Shown here: positions 46,682 through 58,259 of the stretch, in pieces
How positions within the stretch are numbered: the stretch's first letter is position 1
How the letters are laid out: each line of letters starts with the position of its first letter
DNA from: Hormiphora californensis
Lineage: Eukaryota > Ctenophora > Tentaculata > Cydippida > Pleurobrachiidae
NCBI GenBank assembly: GCA_020137815.1
Contig: CM035360.1
Location: 7,138,743 to 7,202,742, forward strand
DNA length: 64,000 nucleotides
Direction of reading: 5' to 3'
Translations under genes and position numbers: made by a program
The notes under the pieces: model-generated
Told to the model about the DNA's origin: nothing
Seen by the model: the letters and a program-made list of their open reading frames with translations, nothing else
Databases searched by the model: none

Positions 46682-48102
46682 TCAACAATTTCAATTGAAC
46701 GATCTCCGCTTATTTTGATCAAACGATCGTAAATGGCGTAGATTATGAGAACAAGATCCTCAGTATTAGCATGGAGATCGATTTCTAAGTTAGTTGATGC
46801 AAATCGCTGTGGGCTTAAGTACCCATGTACAGTCTCCCCATTTTGCTCTGGTTGCATGCAGATCCCAACCATAAAATTCTGATTAAAGTTACTCGAGTCT
46901 ATGAGACATGCTCCGCGATCTTTCTTTCCAATACTCGAATAAAGCTGACTCAGAAAAGTTCCATCTTTATCATACACTAATTTGCCGTGACTTAGATACG
47001 GTACGGTGGATAGGGGAGTGGGGAAATAGGGTTTTCCATCAAGGTGTAATTGAAACCTAGTAAATGGAACAAATGCAAATGGATTGCCGCTAAAAGTTCC
47101 ATCAAAATGTTTGCTGTACTGCAAACAGAAGAATGCATGATGAGGGATCCTATTGTTCAAAAATAAATTGTTCAGACGTATGAACTTCTCCTGTCCTACG
47201 GGCTTAACAATCAACTCGGGTTTTGTTACATAGTAAGGAGCAGCCTCCTTAGCTAATCGTTCTTCGAGCAGGTTCAAAAATACTTGGGATGGTCGGATAT
47301 ACGTAGCCGAGAGATATACTGATTTAACATCAAGGCTATAATCTTCTGCAGTGTTTGCCATTATGAGAAACTTATCAAGATTCTTTGTGAGGGTAAGCCG
47401 TATGTTCATATTGGGAGGGAGAGCTTTATGAGAATTAAAGAGGGGACAGTGAAGCTTTGTTCTTACTACGCGACCATCTAGCACAGCCCTCCTTCTTCGG
47501 ATGCCTGCCCTATTCGAAATGTATCGAGCGATCTTTGCTTTCTGTTTTGTTTCTCCCTCACCGGTTGCTCCTTGATCAACATACGTCTCGATGTCATCAT
47601 AATTATAATCGTAACTTTCATCTATTCCAGCGAGTGATGTATCATCTGCATCTTCTTTTGTAATGCCGGTATCCATGATAAACATTTGGTCTTTTCTCAA
47701 GATATCTAATCTATTCGGGTCCACGTTGAGCATAGTGTCAAAGTAGCTCGTATATGCGTAGCTGTTTCGCATGCTCTGCATAATGTCAACTCTATCGGAA
47801 ATTTTGATATTTACTAATCCCCAGATCGCATTGGCTGTGTTATTAATTAGTGTAACCTGATCGGTGATGGGTACGGCTGCACCAGCCTTTTTCAAATTCA
47901 GCTCAGTTATAATATCAATATTTCTCAACATGCCCTGCTGCTGGGGTGCAAGGACAAACGACACTGGAGCATCTTTTGAAACAGACTCTCTAGGGTAGAC
48001 TTTTAGTTCATAAGTATCGTCTATTGAAACATTAGTTGAGGGTTTTTGCCAAAGAAGTAGTTCAGTAGAAACAGCCTCGGTAGTACCAGAGTAAACCTTC
48101 AT
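46678..48102 (-). CDS. Polinton major capsid protein (double jelly roll)
   Basis: 474 codons, beta-rich throughout, in the place of the Polinton major capsid gene between the protease and the penton gene. It has the size and features of the double-jelly-roll capsid family, such as FQLHLDGKPYFP near residue 350 and a GNPFAFVPFTRF segment before it; an acidic loop (about 155-185) with DESYDYNYDD is likely surface-exposed. Identification rests on length, neighbours and these features; a structure prediction would settle it. Its stop overlaps the protease start and its start overlaps the next gene. Confidence 0.8.
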   Translation of the reverse strand: MKVYSGTTEAVSTELLLWQKPSTNVSIDDTYELKVYPRESVSKDAPVSFVLAPQQQGMLRNIDIITELNLKKAGAAVPITDQVTLINNTANAIWGLVNIKISDRVDIMQSMRNSYAYTSYFDTMLNVDPNRLDILRKDQMFIMDTGITKEDADDTSLAGIDESYDYNYDDIETYVDQGATGEGETKQKAKIARYISNRAGIRRRRAVLDGRVVRTKLHCPLFNSHKALPPNMNIRLTLTKNLDKFLIMANTAEDYSLDVKSVYLSATYIRPSQVFLNLLEERLAKEAAPYYVTKPELIVKPVGQEKFIRLNNLFLNNRIPHHAFFCLQYSKHFDGTFSGNPFAFVPFTRFQLHLDGKPYFPTPLSTVPYLSHGKLVYDKDGTFLSQLYSSIGKKDRGACLIDSSNFNQNFMVGICMQPEQNGETVHGYLSPQRFASTNLEIDLHANTEDLVLIIYAIYDRLIKISGDRSIEIVE

Positions 48103-48377
48103 ATTCTAGGACGGTACGGCGTAAGTCGCTTCTTCTTGAATCGTTTTTTTGACGCACGGTTAATGTGAGATACAGCCTTGGAACTCAACCCTTTTATAGC
48201 TTCCGCGGCTAGAGGAGCTACGATTGGCAGCGCTCCTCGCAGAAGTGATGCAAAAAAGGAGCCAACCCCCTCGCCGTTTTGATCATAAATGTAATACCCT
48301 TCTTTGTCCAACCCTCCCCCATGCTGCATCATCATTTGACGGTAGCGAGACACTTGAGAAAACGATAGATCTTCCAT
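48099..48377 (-). CDS. Small virion-core-like protein (adenovirus pVI/pX-like)
   Basis: 92 codons. A glycine-rich amphipathic segment (GVGSFFASLLRGALPIVAPLA) is followed by a very basic tail (KKRFKKKR). This pairing is usual for membrane-active or core proteins of adeno-like capsids and for small Polinton genes in the same position. It overlaps the major capsid start by 4 bp. A TATAAATAG box lies at 48405-48414. Confidence 0.6.
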   Translation of the reverse strand: MEDLSFSQVSRYRQMMMQHGGGLDKEGYYIYDQNGEGVGSFFASLLRGALPIVAPLAAEAIKGLSSKAVSHINRASKKRFKKKRLTPYRPRI

Positions 48378-48404
48378 TTTTTGAAATAATGTTGCATTAC
48401 ATCC

Positions 48405-48414
48405 CTATTTATAG
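48405..48414 (-). promoter_or_regulatory. TATA box for the core/capsid/protease gene block
   Basis: CTATAAATAG on the minus strand 28 bp before the 48377 start, inside the last codons of the penton gene. It suggests one transcript for the three overlapping downstream genes. Confidence 0.55.
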
Positions 48415-49092
48415 ATCTCGGACATGCAAATTAACCATAGAATCAAATTTTGAAGAAAACGGTAAGAGCTCTCCCTTGATATTTCTCAAGACTATTTCAA
48501 CTTTTGAAAACTCGTTAACTTCAATTGGTATATATGATGGAGTGCTAAACTCATAAAAAACATAACCTTGATCGTGATGGGTTACAGGCACTACAGCTAA
48601 AATTCTAGATCTTTTTCCATTAATATAACTGCCAACAACAATGTTACAATATACAAAACATAATTCAGTGTTTATCTGATCATATTGTCTTGATTTTGTA
48701 ATAGTTTCATTTTCTATCAACCATGTTCGCTCATCATCTTGGGAGGTTTTTAAAAATGATGGAAGTGAAATAATGCTAAGTGACTTGCTGCAGATAAAAC
48801 GGATCATACTGTCTATTTCATGCACTAAAACAACATCTTCGTCAACAGTAGAGTTTATCTGATTTGCAATAGTTACCGCAACATCATAGCTGGTCCCATA
48901 CCTCTTTGATTCTATCGGTAAACAATAGTTCTCAGATTTGTACTGAAATCTGGTGTAGAACGATGACAAATCACCATATGCAATTGATTTTAGTGCGATG
49001 ACAGGCTGCTTCATTTCCACCGGATCGAGAGTCGTTTTCAAAATGGCCGGGTTCGCATTTCTTCCTCCAATTATTAAAATATTTGACGCCAT
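48409..49092 (-). CDS. Polinton minor capsid (penton) protein, single jelly roll
   Basis: 227 codons, beta-rich. The C-terminal block VLRNIKGELLPF followed by a short hydrophobic strand is the usual end of the Polinton penton. Its place next to the major capsid gene agrees. TATAAAAGG lies at 49119-49127, about 27 bp upstream of the start. Confidence 0.75.
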   Translation of the reverse strand: MASNILIIGGRNANPAILKTTLDPVEMKQPVIALKSIAYGDLSSFYTRFQYKSENYCLPIESKRYGTSYDVAVTIANQINSTVDEDVVLVHEIDSMIRFICSKSLSIISLPSFLKTSQDDERTWLIENETITKSRQYDQINTELCFVYCNIVVGSYINGKRSRILAVVPVTHHDQGYVFYEFSTPSYIPIEVNEFSKVEIVLRNIKGELLPFSSKFDSMVNLHVRDL

Positions 49093-49118
49093 TTTCTAGT
49101 TATCAGATTAACGGTTGC

Positions 49119-49127
49119 CTTTTATAA
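49119..49127 (-). promoter_or_regulatory. TATA box for the penton gene
   Basis: TATAAAAGG on the minus strand at the usual distance from the start at 49092. Confidence 0.55.
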
Positions 49128-49283
49128 TAGGACGGGGATCGAGGAGGTGTTTTTTACATCTGATAATATAGTACACTGACTGCAAAGGAACCGGGGCTTT
49201 GTATCACCTCGAGAGAAGTAGTTGAACAAATTAACACAAGACATTTCTAAACGGTAGTTTCTCTGTTAATTCGGTTATATACA

Positions 49284-49760
49284 TCAAAGATTTTGTAAAA
49301 AATCAGATTTGTTCATCTTAAGACCAATAATAAAACTGATTATTACGGCAAATACTGGGAGAGACATCAGAGCATACAGAGAGCCGTTATTCTTCTTCTT
49401 CTTAGTAGTCTGTACTTCTGTAGTCACTCCACCAGCAAATTGTGAAATAGGACATAGAAAGTTCAGCTTGTTCAAGTTTAGAGAAACAGAACCCTCTCCT
49501 TTAACAAAGATCATCTTATCTCCATCGATCAGTAATTCAGGCCACTGGAATGTAGAGAAGTTTTGGGCATCTATCATGTACACATTCCAATTGGTGCTGT
49601 TGTTCATCTGTAGGACATTAACGCTGGAACCGTTTTTAGAAAGGACAACATTTCCCTCGCCGGTTAGACTAAGCAGATGAGGACAGTTGGTGTGTTCAAA
49701 TGTGACAAGAAACGAACTAGCAATAGCAAATGAAATGATCTGACCAAACATGTTTCTCAA
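49284..49760 (-). CDS. Polinton-encoded single-pass membrane glycoprotein, unknown
   Basis: 158 codons with a signal-peptide-like start (hydrophobic to about residue 20), an outer domain with NGS, NNST and NFST glycosylation sites and a few cysteines, a Lys-rich stretch, then one membrane helix near 128-146 and a short cytoplasmic end. No fusion peptide or heptad repeats characteristic of viral fusogens are seen. Possible roles include a surface or host-interaction protein. A TATATATG box at 49779-49787 fits as promoter. Not a core Polinton gene. Confidence 0.65.
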   Translation of the reverse strand: MRNMFGQIISFAIASSFLVTFEHTNCPHLLSLTGEGNVVLSKNGSSVNVLQMNNSTNWNVYMIDAQNFSTFQWPELLIDGDKMIFVKGEGSVSLNLNKLNFLCPISQFAGGVTTEVQTTKKKKNNGSLYALMSLPVFAVIISFIIGLKMNKSDFLQNL

Positions 49761-49778
49761 GTTCTCTCACACTCCAGC

Positions 49779-49787
49779 ATATATACA
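49779..49787 (-). promoter_or_regulatory. TATA-like box for the membrane glycoprotein gene
   Basis: GTATATATG on the minus strand about 20 bp before the start at 49760. Confidence 0.45.
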
Positions 49788-49903
49788 CTACTTTTAGGAA
49801 GAAGAAAAAATTATTTTACGAAAATTATTTATTTTCAGCATTTACCACTATTTATAGGAATAACTCTCACTCCAACTCCCGCTCTAACTTGCTTTGTTTC
49901 GAT

Positions 49904-50305
49904 ATGGTTGATCAGCAGCACTTTCCAAATCTCGATGAATCTGATCCCGATGAGGACATCTGGGACTTTCCAATCAAGGATCAACGACATATACCACGGC
50001 TATTGAGACGAGTTGCGAACAAATACGTCTATCTGGACAGGCCCCTTACCTTCAAAATCGGATACTTCTTCTGGGATCAAGATGGTATTGGTCGGCACAC
50101 GTACGATAAATGGTTCAGTATTGCTGACCTTGATACTCCCCTACCATCACGAATCGCTACAAGCACAGGGCATACAATTGTCCAAATAAGTGACATTAGC
50201 ATAAAGGTGGACACGAGGCCCGACTACTCTCTGCCCGTATATGGATTGGACTACAGAGTGGATGATCCGGGATTAGTAGAGTGTGACTGTGGAAGATGTC
50301 CTTAA
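49904..50305 (+). CDS. Polinton gene of unknown function with acidic W-D motif
   Basis: 133 codons from the ATG at 49904 (MVDQQHFPNL); an ATG five codons earlier is also in frame. The N-terminus has DESDPDEDIWDFP, reminiscent of the W-D-D repeats of the gene at the other end of the element. The centre is beta-rich. The 3' end and stop lie inside the right terminal repeat, so the left terminal repeat carries a copy of its end (34530-34557). No family is recognised. Confidence 0.65.
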   Translation: MVDQQHFPNLDESDPDEDIWDFPIKDQRHIPRLLRRVANKYVYLDRPLTFKIGYFFWDQDGIGRHTYDKWFSIADLDTPLPSRIATSTGHTIVQISDISIKVDTRPDYSLPVYGLDYRVDDPGLVECDCGRCP

Positions 50306-51023
50306 TTAATTCATTATTTTTATACATTTTAAAGTTACTTGTTCACTTGCCTCCTCTCTCTCCCGTCGTTCTCTTCTTTGAAGCGGCTACTAGATCCCCT
50401 CTGTCACGAGGTTATCCACATGGGATATATGGTGCCGCCTCTCGAGCCATCATAACGCCAGAGCTTTCAAATGTATTCGAGATGCTGTGTTATGACTAGA
50501 AAGCTCTCGACTCTTCCTGATATACACCCTGCATTATTCCGTGTACTCAGGTATGGCCTGAACTAGATGCAGATGCCGTCTTCATACATGTATCTGAGCT
50601 TTCAAATAGGTTTCCACTTTCGAGATCCTTGTGGCAGTGGATCTTGAATTATATTTCTCTCTGCCACAGGGGTGTGAGACCGGAAGCAGTATACATGTTC
50701 TCCCTTATGGCACGAGATCAATCGGATTGAGGGCGTGTGTGTTGAGAGCGGAAGCAGTATACATGTTCTCCCCTATGGCACGAGTTATCCATCTTGGATT
50801 GAGGGCGTGTGTTGAGGTCGGAAGCGATCCCTTATGGCACGAGCTGGAAGGGGGAGTGTTGAGGGCGGAAACGATCCCCCCTGATCATTGTCCTGTAAAT
50901 TAGGTTTCATTTTTGACCATCAGATAGAAAAACCAGAAACAAAAACCCCGCTGACAGAAAAAAAAAAATGAAAAAAGCCGGGAACGAAACGCCCCGAACA
51001 AAGACTCCCCAGGAAACACTACT
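50276..51023. repeat. Polinton right terminal inverted repeat
   Basis: Complement of 33730-34557, including the two ~70-bp tandem units (about 50680-50820). The end reads ACACTACT. The outer part is C-rich and less exact, probably through sequence error. Confidence 0.9.
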
Positions 51024-51370
51024 CCTCGTCGACCTCGCGCTCCCTCGCGCGCGCTCTCCCCGACCCCCACTCCCCTCGCATCACCCTCTGCGCTACCCCC
51101 CGCCGCTCACCACCCCCCCACACAGCGACCCGCATAACTCCTCCCTCATCACTCACCTCCCCCGACTCCACACGATCACCCCCCTACCCCCACCCCCGCT
51201 ACCCCCCCCTCCCCGAGCCTCCCACCTCCCCACCCTCCCCCACTGCTCGCCTGCCCCGCACATCCTCTCCCCACCCCCCACCCGCCCCATCCCGTCCCTC
51301 CCCACTCTATCTCTCTCTCTATGTCTCTATCGCTCTCTCTAACATCTATCTCTCTCTCTACCTATCTCTC
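51024..51370. other. C-rich noisy stretch between Polinton and arm B
   Basis: CCCCACC/CTCC-like sequence of very odd composition, giving way at 51300 to TCTCTCTCTATCTC. It is best read as a poorly sequenced CT repeat into which the Polinton inserted; 25640-26045 is its counterpart at arm A. Confidence 0.5.
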
Positions 51371-51399
51371 TCTCTTTCTCTTCATCGACCCTCTCCACG

Positions 51400-52857
51400 C
51401 CAAGAGTTGTACATTCAGACCATTATAAGCTATACTGACTCGCTGATGTAGAATTTAATCATGATACATTACTGGTTGCCAGCGAAGGGCAGAGTGTCTT
51501 CTCATTTTGGAGAAGAGTATGTCTCCAAATCTACAAAGGATGAATGTGTATGTGTTGTGTGTGCGTGTGTTACACATGCAATATATTTCCTCATATAATA
51601 TTTGAATTCTTTCCAAAAATTGTGTCTGAGTAACAGTTTTTATGCTACAAACTGTTGTAGAGTGTATATAACTGCAACATATGATGCATTGAATGGAGTC
51701 ACTGTCTGCCATCAGTGTGTAATGTACACACAATCTCTTTTGTTTTCTCCTACCTCTCTCCCTCTATATAATATCATGCGTCATGGTCTTTCTCACTTGG
51801 TTAGCACATTTTCTATCGGACGAGGCTGTAGTAGAGGACCAATTTCGGGCAGGATTTTGTTGGGATTTTACAAATATGCTCATGGAGCCATGACCTACTC
51901 ATCCCACTGTTTCAGCCTATTACTAACACCCTCTCACTGTTTCAGCCTAAACCCCTCAATCTTTCAGTGGGTATTCCCCGGTGGGTTGTGGTGTTGTTGT
52001 TGTTGCTGTGCTCCACGCTGCATCCCACCACCTGGATGGTGTGGCGGGAAAGGCCGCAGAACAGGTAACAAGGGCCAGGGAGAATAGGATGGGAGAGTGG
52101 GTGACTGGGTAACATGGGAGGAGAATAGGTGTGGATATGAGAGATACCCATGTTCCCCGTCCACCCCATCTCCTTTCCTAGTTCTAGTATGACCTGGTGC
52201 TTATGACATGTGAACGTGTTGAGAGAGCCCGGTTAGACCTGTGGAATGCATGATGACAGAGAGAGCTGTGAGATCGGCAGGTTTTACTAGTAGAGTTTAG
52301 TTTAGTTTTTGAGGAAAGTTATTCAGATCTATGAATCTGAATAGGCCGCCATCTTGACTTGAAAGGTGTTAACAGTTCTAGTCCGGAGAGCGTGTCGCAA
52401 ACTTGGTAGCACCCCTATTGTTTCTGGTACAGAAGTCACGTGACTGTTTTGTTGACGGGATATTTAGCAGAGGTGAAGAGAGGACTGAGGAGAGATTCTT
52501 CTCTCTCCCACACGAACATCGTGTGGAGTTCTCGTCTGTGTGATCGACCGTCCCTGAGTTTGTATGATCGTGTTTATGAATCTATGTGATGCGTGAATGG
52601 TAAATGATGAACTTGTGTGCGAGATCTCCCGAAACAGTTGCAAACTTGGTGAACTACTGTGTTTTGAGATTCCTGGGTGGCGAACCCGCCATCTGAACAA
52701 GCCTAACAACACCCACCCACATATGAACGCCTAACATCCCCCCCATGCGTTCATAGGATGTTGTTGTAGGATGGGATATTTTGGGGTTACTGGTGGATTA
52801 TAGTCCTGATTCACAACTACGCGAAATCAGCTCATTAATAGGGATGATATTAGAACA
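51400..52857. other. Arm B, non-coding part
   Basis: Counterpart of arm A 24048-25540 with no supported gene. Confidence 0.6.
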
Positions 52858-54847
52858 ACTCTAAGTCGTCACTCTAAGGAAAACTCGCTGGCGCTATAAC
52901 ATTTGATCCCGCTTTTATTAAACTTATCTTTAAATTTCTCAAAAATGTTCCTTGTATAAATAGTTCTTGTAGTCGCCCACAATTCCTTACGAATGAACTT
53001 ATCCTTCGTTTGCCCCCAATCGTTCCACTGGTGTTAGCAGTAGGGTCCTCTTCATCTTTTCTGAAGGTGGTCAGTTCAGCAATCCTAATTGCATTCTCAG
53101 ATGATACAGGGTGTCCCAGAAAGTGGATATTTTCTGAACAGTCCCGCCTCATCAGCCTTCATATCCTCATATCTGGGGGGGGGGGGGGGGTTGCGGTCGA
53201 GGGAGGGAAATAAAACGATTGTTACATGTTCATCGAAGGACATGTCACAAATCAGCTTAACTAATGTGTCACATGTTCAGTTTGTGTCGCATACAGTTGT
53301 GACAATGATCTTATTAGCAAGTGTGTTTGTTATGTTTGCACTTCACTCTTCTTCCACCACTAGTACTACTGGTTAAACAATGCCCACAACCACGTGCCAT
53401 GTCTCACTCACAGTGCCATGTCTCACAACACTGTGCCATGTGTCTCACTCACAGTGCCATGTCTCACAATACAAAGAAAGTATTAACAATACATGCCTTG
53501 CTTGACCCTGTTTCACCGCACTTGTAAAGGAGGGTTAGAACATACCTTAGAAAGAGTGTGTATCAGGGTATGCCTCAGCCTCCTCTCTCCTGGGCCACGT
53601 GCTCAAACCAGCTTCCATACAAACACCGACCCTCCAGATACAGATCAACCCATCTGTCCCATGTCAAATCTGTAATAAAGGAACATGTGTCATATAAGGA
53701 ACGTACAGTATGTGTTAGAGAGGTCTGTCAAGCAAGGGTATGACGTCATTTATGACGTCAGTTGTGACGTCATATAAATAATACATCAAGCCGTGACGTT
53801 ATACACGTCTAGGATGGAAGTCCCACTTCTATCTCAACAAGTACACCCGCGTGACACGTGCTCTCTATCTCTCTCACGGTTCACTGTTACTCCATGTCCC
53901 TTATCTTGGTTCCTTGTACAAGAAGGCCCAACCAGAGAGGGTAATATGATAAAGCAAACCGGTTATTCTGTTCATACCCCACCGCTCCGGTTTAAGTGCG
54001 CTCCCTCCCCTCAATATACCCCAATTTCCCAACCACTCCTTAAATTATATACCCCACACCGTCTCTATCACCTAATCATCACCTAATCATCATGCTAATA
54101 AAACCTTACTTCAGCACCAAAGGTCACATAACCACGGATTATTTCGAAGTTCGCCACAGCATTTCGAAGAGGGTTCCGGGCTATGTAGATACTTTTACAG
54201 TCAGGGGGTAGTTTCGAGTACGGGACACTGAAATGAAACATTATTAATTTTGCACATTATTACGTCATTCTCTCTCCTACTCTCTCTACTTATTATGACG
54301 TCATTTTCTCTCCTACTTACTGTGTTTGAATCTCTGGGGAGGGTAGTTCCTCCAGTGTTCGTTAGAGTGGCCCTCAAGCCACTTGGCCAGATCAGAAGGT
54401 GCTATCTCTGGCGCCATGCCAAGGATGAACTTTATCATGTTCTGGCTCCAATTGGAACCTGCCAGATGATGAAACGTGATGTTACAGACCCGGTCAGATT
54501 AGCAGCAGGAGTGTATATATGTTGTACAGTCGAGCCCCGATTTACCGGGATGATTGGGTTGCCGATAAATAGAGGGTCCGATAAATAGGGGGTCCGATAA
54601 ATAGGGGGGTTCCGATAAATAGGGGTCCGACTGCATACCTGATCGCAAGTGCAGCAAATATAAAGATCAGTGTCCCTGCTCTTGAACTGTTCCATCTCGT
54701 CCATCCTGTCTGCCCATGTTCCACCGTGGTAGTTATGGAAGGGGTGGACATAACACCATTCTTATCGAAAACAGGGTGGAAGGTGGTACTGTAGTTGAAA
54801 GGGTTTTTAGTATAATGCTCAGACCAGTCCGGACACGGCTGGATCAT
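52858..54847 (-). pseudogene. Sulfotransferase, arm B copy, frame-broken
   Basis: Reverse-complement counterpart of 22091-24047. Exon order and splice sites can be followed, but the last exon (about 52858-53178) is broken by missing bases (for example GGGACTG for GGGGACTG and loss near the FLGHPV block), and the first exon changes around the phosphosulfate loop. Either a decaying duplicate or a poor consensus; indels at homopolymers favour the latter. Confidence 0.8.
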
Positions 54848-54889
54848 GATATGAATCCATCTCTGTATAGATTATACTTGACTTACTTA

Positions 54890-57860
54890 CTTGACTTAAG
54901 GGAGTGGTATTCTCGAACGCTGTAGGTCAGTTTTCGCCAAGGTCTCGGCCAGCCATCATTGAAGATATCTCTGCTAAGCTCTTCACTCCAGTATCTCTTC
55001 GTATGGTGTCCACGAATGTAAGGTTTGGTCTCCCTCTTTTCGTTTTACCGTGGGAGGGTTCCCATAACAATACTGAGTGAAGTGTAGCTCAGGGTGTCTA
55101 AACGCGTGGCCAGCATGTCTAGGCGTCTCTCTGCTATTTGGTGCTGAGAATCGGTAGGTCACCATACAGCTCGCAGTTGGTCATCCTCAGGAGATACTGG
55201 TTTTTATTCAGTGCCATCCTGAGCATTCGAGTGTAGGTGCCGTTTTAGACTACGCTCTTGATCCCTAGTAAGCGTCCAAGTTCACAGCCGTACAGCAGAA
55301 CAGATTCTACAAATGCCACAAAACAATCGGACCTTTCATCATCTTTAAGACTCGAGTTCCAGATCTCTTGAGTTTATGACATGCCACCATGCTTTAGCCT
55401 TCTGGTGTTAATGTCCCGGGTGGAGTCGGCGATCCAACTACCAAGATACTTGAAGTCCTGTACCCTCTTGATGCTCTCTCCCGATAGAGATGTTAACTGC
55501 CCTGGGTATCGATGCCCTCTGTCAGGAATTCTGTCTTACCAAGTTACAACGGAGGCCAATTTGGCCACACACGGTTTCCACCTCCTTGAGCAGAGTTCCA
55601 AGTTGTTCAGTAGAGTCGGCAAGGAGGCTAGCAGCTAGACGTCAGCAAAACTCCGTATCCGATACCCGTTGAGCCTCAATCGGTCGAGATCTGGTACCCC
55701 GTGCTGGTTGGATGGTGAAACCAATCTCCGGGTGCCTCGAGAGTGCCGACTGTGCAGTAGTCCAGTGCTATTATAAAATAAATAGGGTGAGGCGTATCGC
55801 CCTGTAACACCCCGGCAACAATTTCAAAGAGAGCAGATTCTCCTCAGCGGTAATGACCTTGCCCTTGTGTTTGTGTAGAGCCAAGATATAAGGTCCACTA
55901 TCCGTGCTGGAATCCCAACGCTCTGAGATCTTCATCAAAGATTTCCGTTGATGCTGTCGAAGGCTTTGCCGAAAAATCTAAATACCATCGCAACAGGAAG
56001 ATTCTTTGCCCTCGCACCTTCAAGAATCCGCCTCAAAGTGAGAACATGATTAGTAGTGGATCGGCCTTCCCTGAACCCGTTCTGATTATCGCTGAGCAGA
56101 GTTTCCACATGGGGCCTAATTCTGTGGAGGATCATCCGATTTAGCGTTTTAGCTACAATCGAAGTCAGAGCTATCCCACGGTAGTTGCCGGGTTTTGAAA
56201 GGTCGCCCTTTTTTGGGACTGGGGTCAGGTTGCTTATTCGCCACTGATCCGGGAACTTCCCCATTTAGTGCTCCGTTACAGAACTCCAGTACAATGTCAT
56301 CACATCGCATTCTTTAGTACTTCTGGAGGGATTGAGTCATCCCCAAACGCCTTGGTTCCTTCAGTCTAGACTTCGCTGACTTCAGCTCGTCTGAGTAAAG
56401 GGGCCAAACTTCGATGGGCCAGGAGGGTATCTCCGGAATTTCCAGATCTCCATCAGTCGATTCAACCTGTGTCCGAGTGGTGTCTTGAATGGTTGTACCA
56501 TATCTCAACTCTATCATCGGTGAGTCACCTCAATTGACTTTGCTCTCCGTGGTGTGTCCCGAAATTTCGTTGATCAACCTCCAGCTTTCCTGGTCTTGGC
56601 GTGCTTAGTAGCAACCTCAACCTTACCAATCTTGTTCTCCAGAATTCAGAGTGCACATTTTCGTACGCATTCTGTAGGTCCTTCTTCGCGGTTCCGATTC
56701 TATCCAAGGTTTCCTCAGATGGGGAGAATGGTACTGCTGGCTTGCAGTTCTCACATTTTCCCTGCTCGTTTAACCTGAAAATCATCAGCCACCACGTCTC
56801 TGATCCTCTTCGCTTCTCCCCCGTAGAGTTTGCTCGTCTGCCCCAACACGCTTAACTAGACATCCATATCGCTCGGTCGCATCTCCCTGTTTTCTATGGC
56901 TGAATCTAACACTGCGAAGCGGTTATGCACTCCACAGAGAACCTTCCTGCAGTTCTGGGTAGATTTCAGCTCTCGTAGCGATAAGAGGTGCCTCCGGGGG
57001 TGGTGTTTTACGTTTCCGCAGTGTTAGCTTCAGTTTAACAGTGACCGCCCTATGGTCCGATCCGAGAGAACTAAATATCTCAGATACATCGGCGTCCTAT
57101 ATTGTTCGCATTCCTACGCACTAGTATATAGTCCTTGGTGGATTTACTGAGAGTACCGTCCGAAAGGTGGGCCAGAGGCGGCATTTCCGTTTCTGAAAAA
57201 AGCACATAGCAACCTCCATATTCGCCTCCGTCGAGAGTCCTTCAGACAGAGTCCATTAGGGCTAGTGCTCTTGTGGTAGTACCATCTGAGGGGGAATCCG
57301 ACCAGCCGAGTTTCGCATTGAAATCTCCCGCCACGACCACTAGATTGTGGGCAGGGATAGTGTTTATACAATCCCTTAGGTCATGGTGAAACTTCTCTAC
57401 TTCATCTCTGCTGTAGCCCTCCGTTGGTGAATACACAGAGACTACAGTGAAACGAGGGTTCCCTGCAAACGTAACCTTAGGATGCGAGGTGAGACAAACC
57501 TCCTTCTCCGTAATCAGCTTCCACGCGCTGTGCCCTCATGGCGATCCCACGCCCCCCATGAAGCCCCTCTTGGTTTCTCTCGGCTGTAGATGTTAAGAGG
57601 ACGCAGTCTGACCAGCCGGAGTAATGCGTTAAACCTCACCCGGTGCATGCACTATCCGATGTTTGAATTGCGAGCACCACCAAGTTTGCTATTGCAGAAC
57701 TTATAAGCCAGCTCCTCTTGCCGTTCGACTGTACGTAAGGTACGACAGTTTAGAGTTCCAATGAACGTTTGGCTAATATCCATAAAACTTTCCTCATTAT
57801 TTTTTCTTCACGCATTTACGTCTGCGGGCGTGACTCCACAGAAAGACAATCTAGCATTAG
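54890..57860 (-). mobile_element. RTE-like retrotransposon, arm B copy, frameshifted
   Basis: Reverse-complement counterpart of 19036-22041, with endonuclease and reverse transcriptase remains spread over several frames (for example 57144-57436 with VVVAGDFNAKLGW, and 55935-56264 with NYRGIALTS and QNGFREG). The catalytic region near FADD is disrupted. Many small indels against arm A. Confidence 0.9.
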
Positions 57861-58259
57861 AAATAAAGGCGCGAACCGACTTACTACACTTCAGCTGGCG
57901 CTGGGTAGAAGAGATTTTTAGATTAATTTGTGACCGTAAACATGAATCACTAGCAAGGGATTGGATCTCTCTAGAGTTAGCCAGGACAACATAAATGGGA
58001 GTTGAACTGAAGGACTCTGAGTGCATAATTCAAACTGGTGTGTCCACTAAGCCTATAGAAGGCAGAGTGGTGCATGTTCAGTGGTTCACTACCACACTTT
58101 AGCCCACGTTGCCACCGTACATAAAATACAGCAGTCTTTTTAGGACTCGTGGTTAACCACCCCTAGGTGTTCTGTCATTACTCAGCATCGGACCTATGTG
58201 CCTCCTCCCTATGACATGCAACAATCAATAAGGGGAAGATAAGAGGGGCAAATAAGGGG

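Noticed and set aside
50968-51342. Pro-rich frame of 124 codons
   Set aside because: C-rich noise between the Polinton end and arm B.
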